Positions 51,467 to 59,925 of a stretch of DNA of 64,000 nt are shown here, piece after piece (position 1 is the stretch's first letter; the number at the start of each line of letters is the position of its first letter). The position numbers and the translations under genes are program-made. The DNA comes from Luteococcus sp052116585 (GTDB lineage Bacteria > Actinomycetota > Actinomycetes > Propionibacteriales > Propionibacteriaceae), in contig NZ_JBQKKT010000002.1 of NCBI RefSeq assembly GCF_052116585.1, forward strand, positions 124,001-188,000, in the 5' to 3' direction. Below the pieces are notes generated by a model, which did not search any database, was not told the DNA's origin, and saw nothing but the letters and a program-made list of their open reading frames with translations.

Positions 51467-51764
51467 TCGCCGTCTGCGCCACGGAATGCTGATGTCCGAA
51501 CTGTTGGGAAAGCGTGACTTCATCTGTTGTTTCTTCCAATCGGTAGGTAGGCACCTGGTGAATTATTGATTTGAACCTGCCAAGTGCTGGGGACTAGGGG
51601 ATTTTCCAGCGCTCACCCGCGTCCTCGAGGATGTTCGTGGAAGGTTCATAACGAATCGGCGGCTAACTCGGCCCCGCCCTCGCCGCCCGGCCCGTGTGTG
51701 GTTAGTCTTCTGTTCAATCCCCGTTCGCGTGGGGATGTTGACCACAAAGAAGTGAGGATCGCCC
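51467..51764 (+). promoter_or_regulatory. Promoter region of sugar ABC operon 1
   Basis: This ~300-bp stretch without a gene is AT-richer than its surroundings (51500-51580). It precedes the substrate-binding protein gene, with GTGAGGATCG as the ribosome-binding site. Candidate promoter parts are TTCATCTGTTG around 51519 and TATTGATTT around 51564; none is convincing. A CCCC-N8-GGGG inverted repeat is at about 51719-51734. No known operator was recognised. Confidence 0.4.
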
Positions 51765-53081
51765 ATGTCAACCACCAAGAAGGCGCAGCGGGTTGCCGTT
51801 GCCGGCCTGTCGATCGCTGCCGTCCTGGCCAGCACCGCCTGCGGCGGAGGTTCCAGCGACGCCGGATCCGACGAGAGCGCCGCCGCTCTCAACTGGGACC
51901 AGAGGGGCCCCATCACCTTCGTCCAGGGCAAGGACAACAACAACCTCGTCCAGCCGCTGCTCGACGAGTGGAACAAGGCCCACCCGAACGAGAAGGTCAC
52001 CTTCGTGCAGCTTTCGGCCTCCGCCGATGAGCAGCGCCAGAAGATGGTGGACAATGCGAACACCAATGGCGCCAGCAACTACGACGTCCTCTACCTGGAC
52101 ATCGTCTGGACCGCCGAGTTCGCCGCCAAGCAGTGGGTGCACGAGCTGCCCAAGGACATGTTCCCCACGGACGGCATGCTGCAGCCCGCCGTCGACGGCG
52201 CCACCTACTTCGACAAGCTGTACGCCTACCCGACCAGCTCCGACGGCGCCATGCTGTACTTCCGCAAGGACCTGCTGGAGAAGGCCGGCATCAAGGAGAC
52301 CCCCAAGACCTGGTCCGACATGAAGGCGGCCTGCACCAAGGTCAAGGCCCTGCCCGAGGGCAAGGGCATCGACTGCTACGGCGGCCAGTTCCAGAAGTAC
52401 GAGGGCCTGACCTGCAACATCACCGAGATCGTCAACTCCGCCGGCGGCGAGTTCCTGGACAAGGACGGCAAGCCGCAGGTGAACTCCGAGGCCTCCCTCA
52501 AGGGCGTCCAGTGGCTGCAGGACTCCTTCAAGGACGGCACCATCCCCAAGGCCGCCACCACCTGGATGGAGGAGCCCAGCCGGCAGGCCTTCCAGGACGG
52601 CAAGCTCGTCTTCCTGCGCCAGTGGCCCTACATCTACTCCCTGATGCAGGCCAAGGACGGCAGCTCGAAGGTCAACGACAAGTTCGGCGTCGCCCCGCTG
52701 CCGGGCCTCGAGGGCCCCGGCGTGTCCACCCTGGGTGGCCACAACCTGGCCATCTCGAAGACCGCGAAGAACCTGGGCACCGCCCGTGACTTCATCAAGT
52801 GGTACGGCGAGGAGGCCCAGCAGAAGACGGCCGCCCAGAAGGCCACCCTGGCCCCCACCCGCGAGTCGCTGTACGCGGATGCGGACCTGGTCAAGCAGCT
52901 GCCCTACCTGCCCGTGCTGAAGGAGTCCATCGCCACCGCGAAGGCCCGCCCGAAGGCCGTTCAGTACAACGACGTGACCCAGGCCATCCAGGATGCCTCG
53001 GCCAATGTGATCGCCGGCAAGGACCCCAAGAGCAACTTCGAGGGTCTGCAGACCAAGCTCACCGAGCTCACCAAGGCCTGA
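51765..53081 (+). CDS. Sugar ABC transporter substrate-binding lipoprotein
   Basis: A 438-residue family 1 (CUT1) solute-binding protein. The signal peptide VAVAGLSIAAVLAS ends in TAC-GGG, a lipobox with an unusual residue at -3. The mature part has the PBP-like pattern: ITFVQGKDNNNLVQPLLDEWNK, DVLYLDIVWTAEFAA, and VSTLGGHNLAISK, with several Trp/Tyr for stacking a sugar. Similarity is closest to LpqY/ThuE-type (trehalose or maltose) proteins, but the ligand is not certain. It is followed by a strong hairpin and two permeases. Confidence 0.88.
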   Translation: MSTTKKAQRVAVAGLSIAAVLASTACGGGSSDAGSDESAAALNWDQRGPITFVQGKDNNNLVQPLLDEWNKAHPNEKVTFVQLSASADEQRQKMVDNANTNGASNYDVLYLDIVWTAEFAAKQWVHELPKDMFPTDGMLQPAVDGATYFDKLYAYPTSSDGAMLYFRKDLLEKAGIKETPKTWSDMKAACTKVKALPEGKGIDCYGGQFQKYEGLTCNITEIVNSAGGEFLDKDGKPQVNSEASLKGVQWLQDSFKDGTIPKAATTWMEEPSRQAFQDGKLVFLRQWPYIYSLMQAKDGSSKVNDKFGVAPLPGLEGPGVSTLGGHNLAISKTAKNLGTARDFIKWYGEEAQQKTAAQKATLAPTRESLYADADLVKQLPYLPVLKESIATAKARPKAVQYNDVTQAIQDASANVIAGKDPKSNFEGLQTKLTELTKA

Positions 53082-53098
53082 TCCCTACGGGGCCACAC

Positions 53099-53136
53099 TG
53101 CCCGGCACGGATCGCGACCGCGGTCCGTGCCGGGCA
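53099..53136 (+). terminator. Hairpin between the binding-protein and permease genes
   Basis: TGCCCGGCACGGA (53099-53111) and TCCGTGCCGGGCA (53124-53136) form a perfect 13-bp stem with a 12-base loop, 18 bases after the binding-protein stop. Such elements in sugar ABC operons protect the upstream mRNA and lower expression of the permeases. A strong AAAGGAGG at 53161-53168 precedes the permease gene. Confidence 0.7.
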
Positions 53137-53174
53137 CTGCGTGACCTGCACCCGATTCCCAAAGGAGGGAAACG

Positions 53175-54260
53175 ATGGCCACCTCAGCTGTCGAAACACC
53201 GGGCACTTCCAGCCGCAAGGTGAAGAAGAACGCCCTGAGCGACGGGCAGGGCACACTCGCCTGGGCCCTGGTTGCTCCCACCCTCGCGGTCATCCTGTTC
53301 GTGGTCGGCCTGCCGATCATCCTCAGCGTGATCGAGTCCTTCTACAAGACCAGCAACGGCATTGACCCGACCACGGGTCTGGCCGACTCCGGCACCAAGT
53401 TCGTGGGCCTCGAGAACTACGTCAACGCCCTCACCTCGAACTCCACCGCCGTCGAAGGCGTCTTCGGCTCACTGCCGCGCCTGACGAATGCCTTCGTCAA
53501 CAACATGTGGTTCACCATCGTCTGCGTCTCGATCGAGACCGTGCTCGGTGTGGCCATGGCGCTGATCATGGCGCGCGCCTTCAAGGGAACCGGCCTGGTT
53601 CGTGCCGCCATCCTGGTGCCGTGGGCCATCCCCACCATCGTGTCCGCCAAGCTCTGGTTCGTCGTCTTCCAGGCTGACGGTGTGATGAACAAGATCATCG
53701 GCAAGCAGGTGCTCTGGCTTGGTGACTCCTCGGCTTCCCAGTGGGCGGTCATCATGGCCGACGTGTGGAAGACCGCACCCTTCATCGGCCTGCTGACCCT
53801 CGCGGGCCTGCAGACCATCCCGGCCGAGGTCTACGAGGCCGCCAAGGTCGACGGTGCCACCGCGTGGCAGCAGTTCACCCGCATCACGCTGCCCATGGTC
53901 AAGCCTGCCCTCGTCGTGGCCGTGCTCTTCCGCACGCTCGACACCATGCGCATGTTCGACCTGCCCTATGGCTTGATCGGCCCCAACAAGTACTCGGTGG
54001 AGACGCTGAGCATGTTCGCCTACAACGAGGCCATGAGCCAGCGCTACGGCCCGGCCGCGGCGTACTCGATCCTGCTCTTCCTGCTGATCTGCCTGGTGGC
54101 CTTCCTGTTCATCAAGTTCCTCGGCGCGGATGTCGTCGGTGACGACGAGACTCGTGCGAAGAGCGAGCAGCGCAAGCGCATGCGCCAGCTGCACAAGCAG
54201 CAGGTCAAGCGCACCAAGGCCAACAACCGCACCATCACCAGCGGGGAGAGTGCAGTATGA
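53175..54260 (+). CDS. Sugar ABC permease (MalF-type)
   Basis: A 361-residue integral membrane permease with about six helices, starting with WALVAPTLAVILFVVGLPII. The EAA motif that docks the ATPase is EVYEAAKVDGATAWQQFTRITLPM. There is an extra cytoplasmic Lys/Arg-rich C-terminus of about 40 residues (KRMRQLHKQQVKRTKANNRT). The stop overlaps the second permease gene (ATGA). CUT1 family. Confidence 0.9.
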   Translation: MATSAVETPGTSSRKVKKNALSDGQGTLAWALVAPTLAVILFVVGLPIILSVIESFYKTSNGIDPTTGLADSGTKFVGLENYVNALTSNSTAVEGVFGSLPRLTNAFVNNMWFTIVCVSIETVLGVAMALIMARAFKGTGLVRAAILVPWAIPTIVSAKLWFVVFQADGVMNKIIGKQVLWLGDSSASQWAVIMADVWKTAPFIGLLTLAGLQTIPAEVYEAAKVDGATAWQQFTRITLPMVKPALVVAVLFRTLDTMRMFDLPYGLIGPNKYSVETLSMFAYNEAMSQRYGPAAAYSILLFLLICLVAFLFIKFLGADVVGDDETRAKSEQRKRMRQLHKQQVKRTKANNRTITSGESAV

Positions 54261-55198
54261 CCCAGCAGGCATCCATGAACGCAGCCGTGCCCACCGGGCA
54301 GGAGCTGCTCACCAAGCGCGAGCTGGAGACGCTCAACAAGCCCAAGAAGACGGGCAAGGAGTTGGCAGGTGGCATCGCGTCGGTGCTCGGCATCGTGCTG
54401 ATCATCATCTACTGCATCCTGCCCTTCCTGTGGATGGTGATCAGCTCGCTGCGCCTTCCCACTGAGGGTCTGAGCACCGAGTTCATCCCGAACCCGATGT
54501 CGGTGCAGAACTACCACATCGTGTTCAACGAGAAGAACAACTTCCTCACGGCCATCGGCAACTCGATCTTCATCTCGACGGTCACCACGTTGCTGACGCT
54601 GCTCTTCGGCATCGTCGCCGCCTACGCGCTGGCTCGCCTGCGCTTCGCCGGCAAGGCCATGGTGCTGGCCATCATCATCGGTTGCTCGATGTTCCCGGCC
54701 ATCACCATCCTGGTGCCGCTGCTCAAGATGTTCACCGGCACCTACAGCTGGATGCCGATCGACTGGATGAACCACTACCAGGCAGCGATCATCCCGTCGC
54801 TCAGCTTCGGTCTGCCGCTGTGTGTGTGGAACCTGACGGCCTTCTTCCGTCAGCTGCCCGTCGAGCTGGAGCAGGCGGCCATGGTGGACGGTTGCACCCC
54901 CACCACGGCCTTCCGCAAGATCATCCTGCCGCTGGCCGCGCCCGGCATCTTCACCACGGTCATCCTGACCTTCATCGCCGTCTGGAATGAGTACATGTTC
55001 GCCATGACCTTCCTTCCCGGCAAGGAGAAGATGACGGCCCCGGTGTCGCTGGCCGGATTCACCGGCGACAGCGCGTTCAACATTCCCTACGGCGCGATCA
55101 TGGCCGCAGGTGTCGTGGTGACCGTGCCGCTGCTCGCCATGGTGCTGGTCTTCCAGCGCCGCATCGTCGCTGGCCTCACCGCCGGTGGCGTCAAGTGA
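54257..55198 (+). CDS. Sugar ABC permease (MalG-type)
   Basis: A 313-residue permease. About 35 N-terminal residues are cytoplasmic, followed by six helices (GIVLIIIYCILPFLWMVISS first). The EAA loop reads ELEQAAMVDGCTPTTAFRKIILPLAAPG. It pairs with the preceding permease. No ATPase gene is in the operon; a shared MsiK-type ATPase is expected elsewhere. A strong hairpin (55223-55252) follows. Confidence 0.9.
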   Translation: MTQQASMNAAVPTGQELLTKRELETLNKPKKTGKELAGGIASVLGIVLIIIYCILPFLWMVISSLRLPTEGLSTEFIPNPMSVQNYHIVFNEKNNFLTAIGNSIFISTVTTLLTLLFGIVAAYALARLRFAGKAMVLAIIIGCSMFPAITILVPLLKMFTGTYSWMPIDWMNHYQAAIIPSLSFGLPLCVWNLTAFFRQLPVELEQAAMVDGCTPTTAFRKIILPLAAPGIFTTVILTFIAVWNEYMFAMTFLPGKEKMTAPVSLAGFTGDSAFNIPYGAIMAAGVVVTVPLLAMVLVFQRRIVAGLTAGGVK

Positions 55199-55222
55199 CG
55201 CAGTAGTCGTTCAACCGCTCGC

Positions 55223-55252
55223 AGGGGCGTCGGGGGAGACCTCGGCGCCCCT
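55223..55252 (+). terminator. Terminator of sugar ABC operon 1
   Basis: AGGGGCG (55223-55229) pairs with CGCCCCT (55246-55252), and inner bases (CGGGG against CCTCG) extend the stem. It lies 24 bases after the permease stop and before the tRNA-Lys promoter. Confidence 0.7.
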
Positions 55253-55299
55253 CGTGCATTTCAGGAGCTGCTCGATTCAGCGCCGGTGCGGCAGCTGAT

Positions 55300-55329
55300 T
55301 TGCGCGCGCCAGCGCGTGCCGCGTATAGT
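55300..55329 (+). promoter_or_regulatory. Promoter of first tRNA-Lys
   Basis: TTGCGC (55300-55305) and TATAGT (55324-55329) are spaced 18 bp. The -10 ends 12 bp before the tRNA. The second tRNA-Lys has the same TTGCGC with TAATGT. Confidence 0.6.
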
Positions 55330-55341
55330 TGCTCATCGCGC

Positions 55342-55414
<73 letters not shown>

Positions 55415-55422
55415 CCAGGCGA

Positions 55423-55453
55423 AAAGGCCCCGATCGTGATGATCGGGGCCTTT
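55423..55453 (+). terminator. Terminator after tRNA-Lys copy 1
   Basis: AAAGGCCCCGATC (55423-55435) and GATCGGGGCCTTT (55441-55453), 5-base loop, form a strong A/T-flanked intrinsic terminator. Confidence 0.88.
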
Positions 55454-55475
55454 CGTGTGTCCCGTCACCCACGAT

Positions 55476-55504
55476 TTGCGCCGTGGTTCACCGAGGCGTA
55501 ATGT
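55476..55504 (+). promoter_or_regulatory. Promoter of second tRNA-Lys
   Basis: TTGCGC (55476-55481) and TAATGT (55499-55504) with exactly 17 bp between. It lies between the first tRNA's terminator and the second tRNA. Confidence 0.6.
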
Positions 55505-55516
55505 TCCCTCTCGCGC

Positions 55517-55589
<73 letters not shown>

Positions 55590-55596
55590 CAGATGA

Positions 55597-55627
55597 GAAG
55601 GCCCCGATCGTCATGATCGGGGCCTTC
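55597..55627 (+). terminator. Terminator after tRNA-Lys copy 2
   Basis: GAAGGCCCCGATC (55597-55609) and GATCGGGGCCTTC (55615-55627), 5-base loop. It is nearly identical to the first copy's terminator and stops before the convergent aldo/keto reductase gene. Confidence 0.85.
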
Positions 55628-55656
55628 ATGCCTTTGCCCTCGACGGGCTCGAAGCC

Positions 55657-56553
55657 TCAGCGATGCGGCTGGGGGTCGTGCACGGCGGGGCAGGCATCCA
55701 GCAGCGCGACCTCGTCGTCGCTGAGCTCCAGCTCCACGGCCCTGGCCGAGTCCGCGATGGACTCGGGGCGGCTGGCGCCGGGGATCGGGATCATCCGCTC
55801 GTAGGTTGCCAGCTCCCAGGCCAGCACCACCTGCTGCGGGCTGACGTCGTGGGCCTGTGCCACCTGGCCGAAGGCGGCGAAGTTCTCACCCACGTGGGTG
55901 GCGCCGCCGGAGGTTCCGCCCAGCGGGCTCCACGGGAGGAAGGCGAGCTGGTTCTCCTTGCACACGGTGAGGGTGTCGGTGGCGCAGCGTCGGGCGGGGG
56001 AGAACTCGTTCTGCACGCTCCCTAGGCTGTCGCCCAGCACCTCGACCGCGATCTCGATCTCCTCCACATTGGCATTGCTGATGCCGATGGTCTTCACCAG
56101 ACCCTCGCGCTTGAACTCGGCGAAGGTCTCCAGCACCTCGCCATAGACCTTCCAGCGATCGGGGCGGTGCCACTGGTACAGGTCGATGCAGTCAACCTCC
56201 AGGGCCGTCAGGGAGGCCTCCAGGGCCCTGCGGAGATAGTCCGGGGATCCGTCGCGTCCCCAGCTCTCGCCCTCGCCACGAGTGATGCCACCCTTCGTGG
56301 CGAGGACGAGCTGGTCACGACCGTCGACGCCGCGCAGCGCCTCGGCCAGGACTCGTTCGTTGTGCCCCATCTGGTCCCACGACGGGGCGTAGATGTCGGC
56401 GGTGTCGAAGAAGGTGATGCCCGCCTCCAGTGCGGCCTGTACGGTGGCATTGGCCTGCACCTGGCTGGCCACCGTCGGGCGTCCCATTGAGAGGGGCATG
56501 CACCCCATGCCGATGGCGCTGACGGTGAATGGTCCGAGCTGTCTGGTCTTCAT
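55657..56553 (-). CDS. Aldo/keto reductase
   Basis: A 298-residue NADPH-dependent aldo/keto reductase. The tetrad is Asp and Tyr in FFDTADIYAP, Lys in LATKGGIT and His in YQWHRPD; the cofactor segment is VKTIGISNANVEEIE, with IPIPGASRPESI at the C-terminus. The start is ATG 56551-56553. The physiological substrate is unknown. It is divergent from the second ABC operon across 245 bp. Confidence 0.9.
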   Translation of the reverse strand: MKTRQLGPFTVSAIGMGCMPLSMGRPTVASQVQANATVQAALEAGITFFDTADIYAPSWDQMGHNERVLAEALRGVDGRDQLVLATKGGITRGEGESWGRDGSPDYLRRALEASLTALEVDCIDLYQWHRPDRWKVYGEVLETFAEFKREGLVKTIGISNANVEEIEIAVEVLGDSLGSVQNEFSPARRCATDTLTVCKENQLAFLPWSPLGGTSGGATHVGENFAAFGQVAQAHDVSPQQVVLAWELATYERMIPIPGASRPESIADSARAVELELSDDEVALLDACPAVHDPQPHR

Positions 56554-56683
56554 GACTCGACGCTACTCGCTCGGGACGGACCCCCTGTGCTGCCACCCGA
56601 ACGGCCTCATCCTGCTGCCGATGCTCTGGGCCATGATCATCCTGGTGAACATGAGCTTCAATGGCGGCCTGCGCCGTCGCTGA
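56552..56683 (+). CDS. Possible 43-residue membrane protein
   Basis: An open frame of 43 residues whose ATG (56552) lies in the CATG shared with the divergent reductase start. It encodes a hydrophobic stretch (LILLPMLWAMIILVNMSF) and a basic end (GGLRRR). The codon use, including AAT-GGC, is normal for the genome from the TGC-TGC pair onward. It has no clear ribosome-binding site, and it could be the remnant of a longer gene. Confidence 0.35.
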   Translation: MTRRYSLGTDPLCCHPNGLILLPMLWAMIILVNMSFNGGLRRR

Positions 56684-56736
56684 ACCACTGCCGTTCGCCC
56701 TCGTGGAAAGTGGTCAAGGAATTGCGTGAGAATCCC

Positions 56737-56777
56737 TTGCCGCTGACACGTGTCAGGTCTAAGCTGACACGTGTCAG
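56737..56777 (+). promoter_or_regulatory. Promoter with two LacI-type operators
   Basis: CTGACACGTGTCAG occurs at 56743-56756 and 56764-56777, 21 bp apart (two helical turns). A TTGCCG (56737-56742) and TAAGCT (56760-56765) pair with 17-bp spacing overlaps both palindromes. Each palindrome is a perfect 14-bp dyad with a central CG, the pattern of LacI/GalR operators. Confidence 0.8.
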
Positions 56778-56798
56778 GTACTCGACGAGGAGTTCACA

Positions 56799-58178
56799 AT
56801 GGCAGACATCTCACGCCGCGCGCTGTTGGGCGTCGCGGGCGCCGGAGCGGCAGGGACCGCCCTCAGCTGGAAGCGCTTGACCGGGCAGGACATCCCTGGC
56901 CGCGGGCGCGACGAGCTGAGCATCGCGATCAATGGCACCGCGCAGGACGCGGCATCGAATCAGGGGCTGATCGACGCTTTCCAGCGCAAGCACCCTGACC
57001 TGAGCGTGCGGATCGTCCCGATCCAGGGCACCGACTGGAGCGACTTCTTCGCGAAGATCCTCACACTGGTGGCGGCCGGCACGCCGCCCGATGTGGTGAT
57101 GGTGGCCACCGAAGGCACCCAGCTCTTCGCCGAGCGCCTCGCACATCCCCTGGATGAGTTCGTCATGCGCGACCAGGAGGAGATGCGTGAGTTCTTCGAA
57201 GACGTCCATCCCTCCCTGATCGAGGCCTTCATGTACCAGGGAAGCCTCTTCCAGTTGCCCCTGAGCTGGAATGCGGCCAATGTCTACTTCTCCTCCCAGG
57301 CCATGCAGCGCGCCGGGCTGGAGTACCCGCGTCAGGACTGGAGCTGGGATGACTTCCGCAGCTACCTCGTGGCCATGAAGAAGAGCGCGACCGGATCCTT
57401 CCGCCCCTTCTTCTGGACCAACCGTATCTGGGGCGGGGTGGTGCCGTGGCTCTACACCAACGACACATCATTCCTGAAGCCCAGCCGATTCCAGGGCGGC
57501 GAGTGGCTGTGGGAGGAGTTCTACCCCCAGGAGGCCCATCGCAGTGGCGGCTATCGGTGGACCGAGCCGAATGCCGACGACCCCAAGGTGCTCGAGTCCT
57601 TCGAGTTCCTGCAGTCGCTCGTGGCCGAAGGTCTGGGCTCATCGCCGGCTCAGGGTGGTGGCAATGAGCTCGTGAGCCGCTTCGGCTCGGGCGTGATCGG
57701 CATGACACCTTCGGGTGGCTATTGGGTGCACGGCCTGGCCGGCGCCGGCATGCAGCGCGATGACTACGACGTCTGCTACTTCCCCAAGGGGCGCACGCAA
57801 CAGCACCAGTTCGGCAGCGCGGGCTACGCGATCATGAAGGACTCCAAGCGCAAGGACGCCGCCTGGGAATGGCTGAAGTTCTGCGTCTCCAGGGAGGGCA
57901 TGCAGATCGCCCAGAAGAATCCGGACTCCAACAGCGCCCGCCGCTCGCACAACACCGCGCTCTACCAGGGCACGGGTCCCAAGCACTGGGACGTCTTCTA
58001 CGGAACCCTCGACGAGTTCCCGACCACGGCGCCCATCCCGGCGCCCCCGCAGGCGGCCGCGGTCGAGACCGCCCTGATCAAGAACGTGCTGGGCGCCGTC
58101 ACCGGCTCTCGCGCCAATGTCCGCAAGTCCTTGGGCACGCTGCAGCGTGACCTCAGCCTGGCCCTCGGGGAGGAATGA
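56799..58178 (+). CDS. Sugar ABC transporter substrate-binding protein, Tat-type
   Basis: A 459-residue CUT1-type solute-binding protein with a twin-arginine signal (SRRALLGVAGAGAAGTAL) and no lipobox. PBP-type features are LSIAINGTAQDAASNQGLIDAF, PPDVVMVATEGTQLFAE, WSWDDFRSYLVAMKK and SAGYAIMKDSKRKDAAWEW. Trp-rich loops (WTNRIWGGVVPWLY) suggest a sugar ligand. Co-transcription with GH32 suggests fructose-containing oligosaccharides. The start codon follows GAGGAG. It overlaps the next gene by four bases. Confidence 0.88.
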   Translation: MADISRRALLGVAGAGAAGTALSWKRLTGQDIPGRGRDELSIAINGTAQDAASNQGLIDAFQRKHPDLSVRIVPIQGTDWSDFFAKILTLVAAGTPPDVVMVATEGTQLFAERLAHPLDEFVMRDQEEMREFFEDVHPSLIEAFMYQGSLFQLPLSWNAANVYFSSQAMQRAGLEYPRQDWSWDDFRSYLVAMKKSATGSFRPFFWTNRIWGGVVPWLYTNDTSFLKPSRFQGGEWLWEEFYPQEAHRSGGYRWTEPNADDPKVLESFEFLQSLVAEGLGSSPAQGGGNELVSRFGSGVIGMTPSGGYWVHGLAGAGMQRDDYDVCYFPKGRTQQHQFGSAGYAIMKDSKRKDAAWEWLKFCVSREGMQIAQKNPDSNSARRSHNTALYQGTGPKHWDVFYGTLDEFPTTAPIPAPPQAAAVETALIKNVLGAVTGSRANVRKSLGTLQRDLSLALGEE

Positions 58179-59071
58179 CCATCATGAGCACCAAGAAGCA
58201 AGCAGGGGAGGGGCGCCTGGCAGCACTGCTGCTGGCACCGACCGTCATCGGCATCGGTCTGTTCACCGTCGTGCCGATCATCGGATCGCTGGTCCTGGCC
58301 TTCTTCAGCTGGGACATCATCTCCGAACCGCGCTTCGTCGGCCTGGACAACTTCCGCACCTTGGCCACCTCGCCCACCATCAGGGTCAGTTTCCTCAACA
58401 CCTTCGGCTTCGTGGCAGTCGCCGTGCTGCTGCAGATCATCGTCGCGATGGGACTGGCCGTGTTGGTCCAGTCAAAGATGCCCGGCTGGATGCGGGCCTT
58501 CTTCCGCTCGGTCTTCTTCTTCCCGCTGATCCTCTCGGCGGCCTCGGTCTCGCTGATCATGTCCTACCTGTTCAACGAGGATTTCGGCACGGTCAACAAG
58601 TTGCTCGGCCTGCTGGGCATGGCGCCCGTGCCGTGGCTGACCAGCACCACGGGTGCCATGGTCGTCACGATCCTGGTCTATGTCTGGCAGAACTTCGGCT
58701 TCACCTTCCTGCTGTTCATCGGAGGACTGTCCTCGATTCCGGCCGACGTCTATGAGGCGGCCGACATCGATGGCGCGACGCCCTGGAGCCGCTTCTGGCG
58801 GTTGACGCTCCCGCTGGTCAGCCCGACCATGCTGGTGGCCACGGTGATGGCGATCATCTCCGCGCTGCAGATCTTCGACCAGCCCTATGTGCTCACCCGT
58901 GGTGGTCCCGGCGACTCCACCCGAACCGCGGTGATGGTGATCTACCAGTCGGCCTTCCAGGAACTGCACTTCGGTCTGGCCGCAGCCATCGGTCTCGTCC
59001 TGATGCTCATCATCATGTTCGTCACCTGGCTCCAGTTCCGTCTCAGCCGTCGCTTCGTCTTCTACATGTGA
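58175..59071 (+). CDS. Sugar ABC permease (MalF-type), fructan operon
   Basis: A 298-residue permease starting ATG 58175 (overlaps the previous stop). Six helices; EAA loop ADVYEAADIDGATPWSRFWRLTLPL. The C-terminus is FRLSRRFVFYM. It is a paralogue of the 53175 gene but lacks its Lys/Arg tail. An internal ATG (58184) gives an equally good start. Confidence 0.88.
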   Translation: MTIMSTKKQAGEGRLAALLLAPTVIGIGLFTVVPIIGSLVLAFFSWDIISEPRFVGLDNFRTLATSPTIRVSFLNTFGFVAVAVLLQIIVAMGLAVLVQSKMPGWMRAFFRSVFFFPLILSAASVSLIMSYLFNEDFGTVNKLLGLLGMAPVPWLTSTTGAMVVTILVYVWQNFGFTFLLFIGGLSSIPADVYEAADIDGATPWSRFWRLTLPLVSPTMLVATVMAIISALQIFDQPYVLTRGGPGDSTRTAVMVIYQSAFQELHFGLAAAIGLVLMLIIMFVTWLQFRLSRRFVFYM

Positions 59072-59082
59072 GGGGTCCGACC

Positions 59083-59925
59083 ATGTCCACCACCACCTCG
59101 GTCCAGCCGGGCGGTTCCGCCAAGCGGCTGCGGCAACTCTCGTTGGGTGCACGCATCCTGGTCCTGCTGGTTGCACTCTTCCTCACCCTGGGGCCAGTGG
59201 TCTGGACCCTCTGGGTGGCGCTCACTCCCGCCGACGCGGCAGGTCACCGCACGCTGAGCCTGGCCGCCTTCCGGGATGTTTCCACGAAGGTCGACATCGT
59301 GCGACTGTTCTGGAACTCCACCCTGGTCACCGGGCTGGCGGCCGTGGGCCAGATGTTCACCGCAGCCCTGGCTGGCTATGCCTTCGCGCGGCTGCGCTTT
59401 CGCGGGAGCAATGCGCTGTTCGCCGTGATCCTGGCGACGATGATGGTGCCGATGCAGGTGACCATCGTGCCCGTCTTCATGCTGGTCCGCGGCATGGGTC
59501 TGGCAGACACCCTGCTGGCCCTGATCCTGCCGGCCATCCCCACAGCCTTCGGCACCTTCCTGATGCGCCAGTACTTCATGGGCATCCCCGACAGTCTGGC
59601 CGAGGCTGCACAGATCGACGGTGCCACGCCCTGGCAGATCTTCTCGCGTATCTACCTCCCGCTCGCCACCCCCGGCTTGGCGATCGTCGGGATCCTTGCC
59701 TTCAACGGCATCTGGAATGAATTCTTCCGGCCGCTCATCATGACCATCAGCCAGGAGAACTTCACGTTGCCGCTGGGCATGGTGAGTCTCCAGGGTCAGC
59801 TGGGCACCGGAAGCATGTCCACCGTCCTGGCCGGCGTCGTGCTGTCCATGATCCCCGCCCTCATCGTCTTCGTCATCGGGCAGCGACCGCTGCGCGAGGG
59901 CCTCACCGCAGGAAGTGTGAAGTGA
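59083..59925 (+). CDS. Sugar ABC permease (MalG-type), fructan operon
   Basis: A 280-residue permease starting at ATG 59083; a GTG 15 bases earlier lacks a ribosome-binding site. The EAA loop is SLAEAAQIDGATPWQIFSRIYLPLATPG. It has five to six helices. It pairs with the previous permease. Its stop overlaps the GH32 start (GTGA), so enzyme and importer are made together. Confidence 0.88.
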   Translation: MSTTTSVQPGGSAKRLRQLSLGARILVLLVALFLTLGPVVWTLWVALTPADAAGHRTLSLAAFRDVSTKVDIVRLFWNSTLVTGLAAVGQMFTAALAGYAFARLRFRGSNALFAVILATMMVPMQVTIVPVFMLVRGMGLADTLLALILPAIPTAFGTFLMRQYFMGIPDSLAEAAQIDGATPWQIFSRIYLPLATPGLAIVGILAFNGIWNEFFRPLIMTISQENFTLPLGMVSLQGQLGTGSMSTVLAGVVLSMIPALIVFVIGQRPLREGLTAGSVK

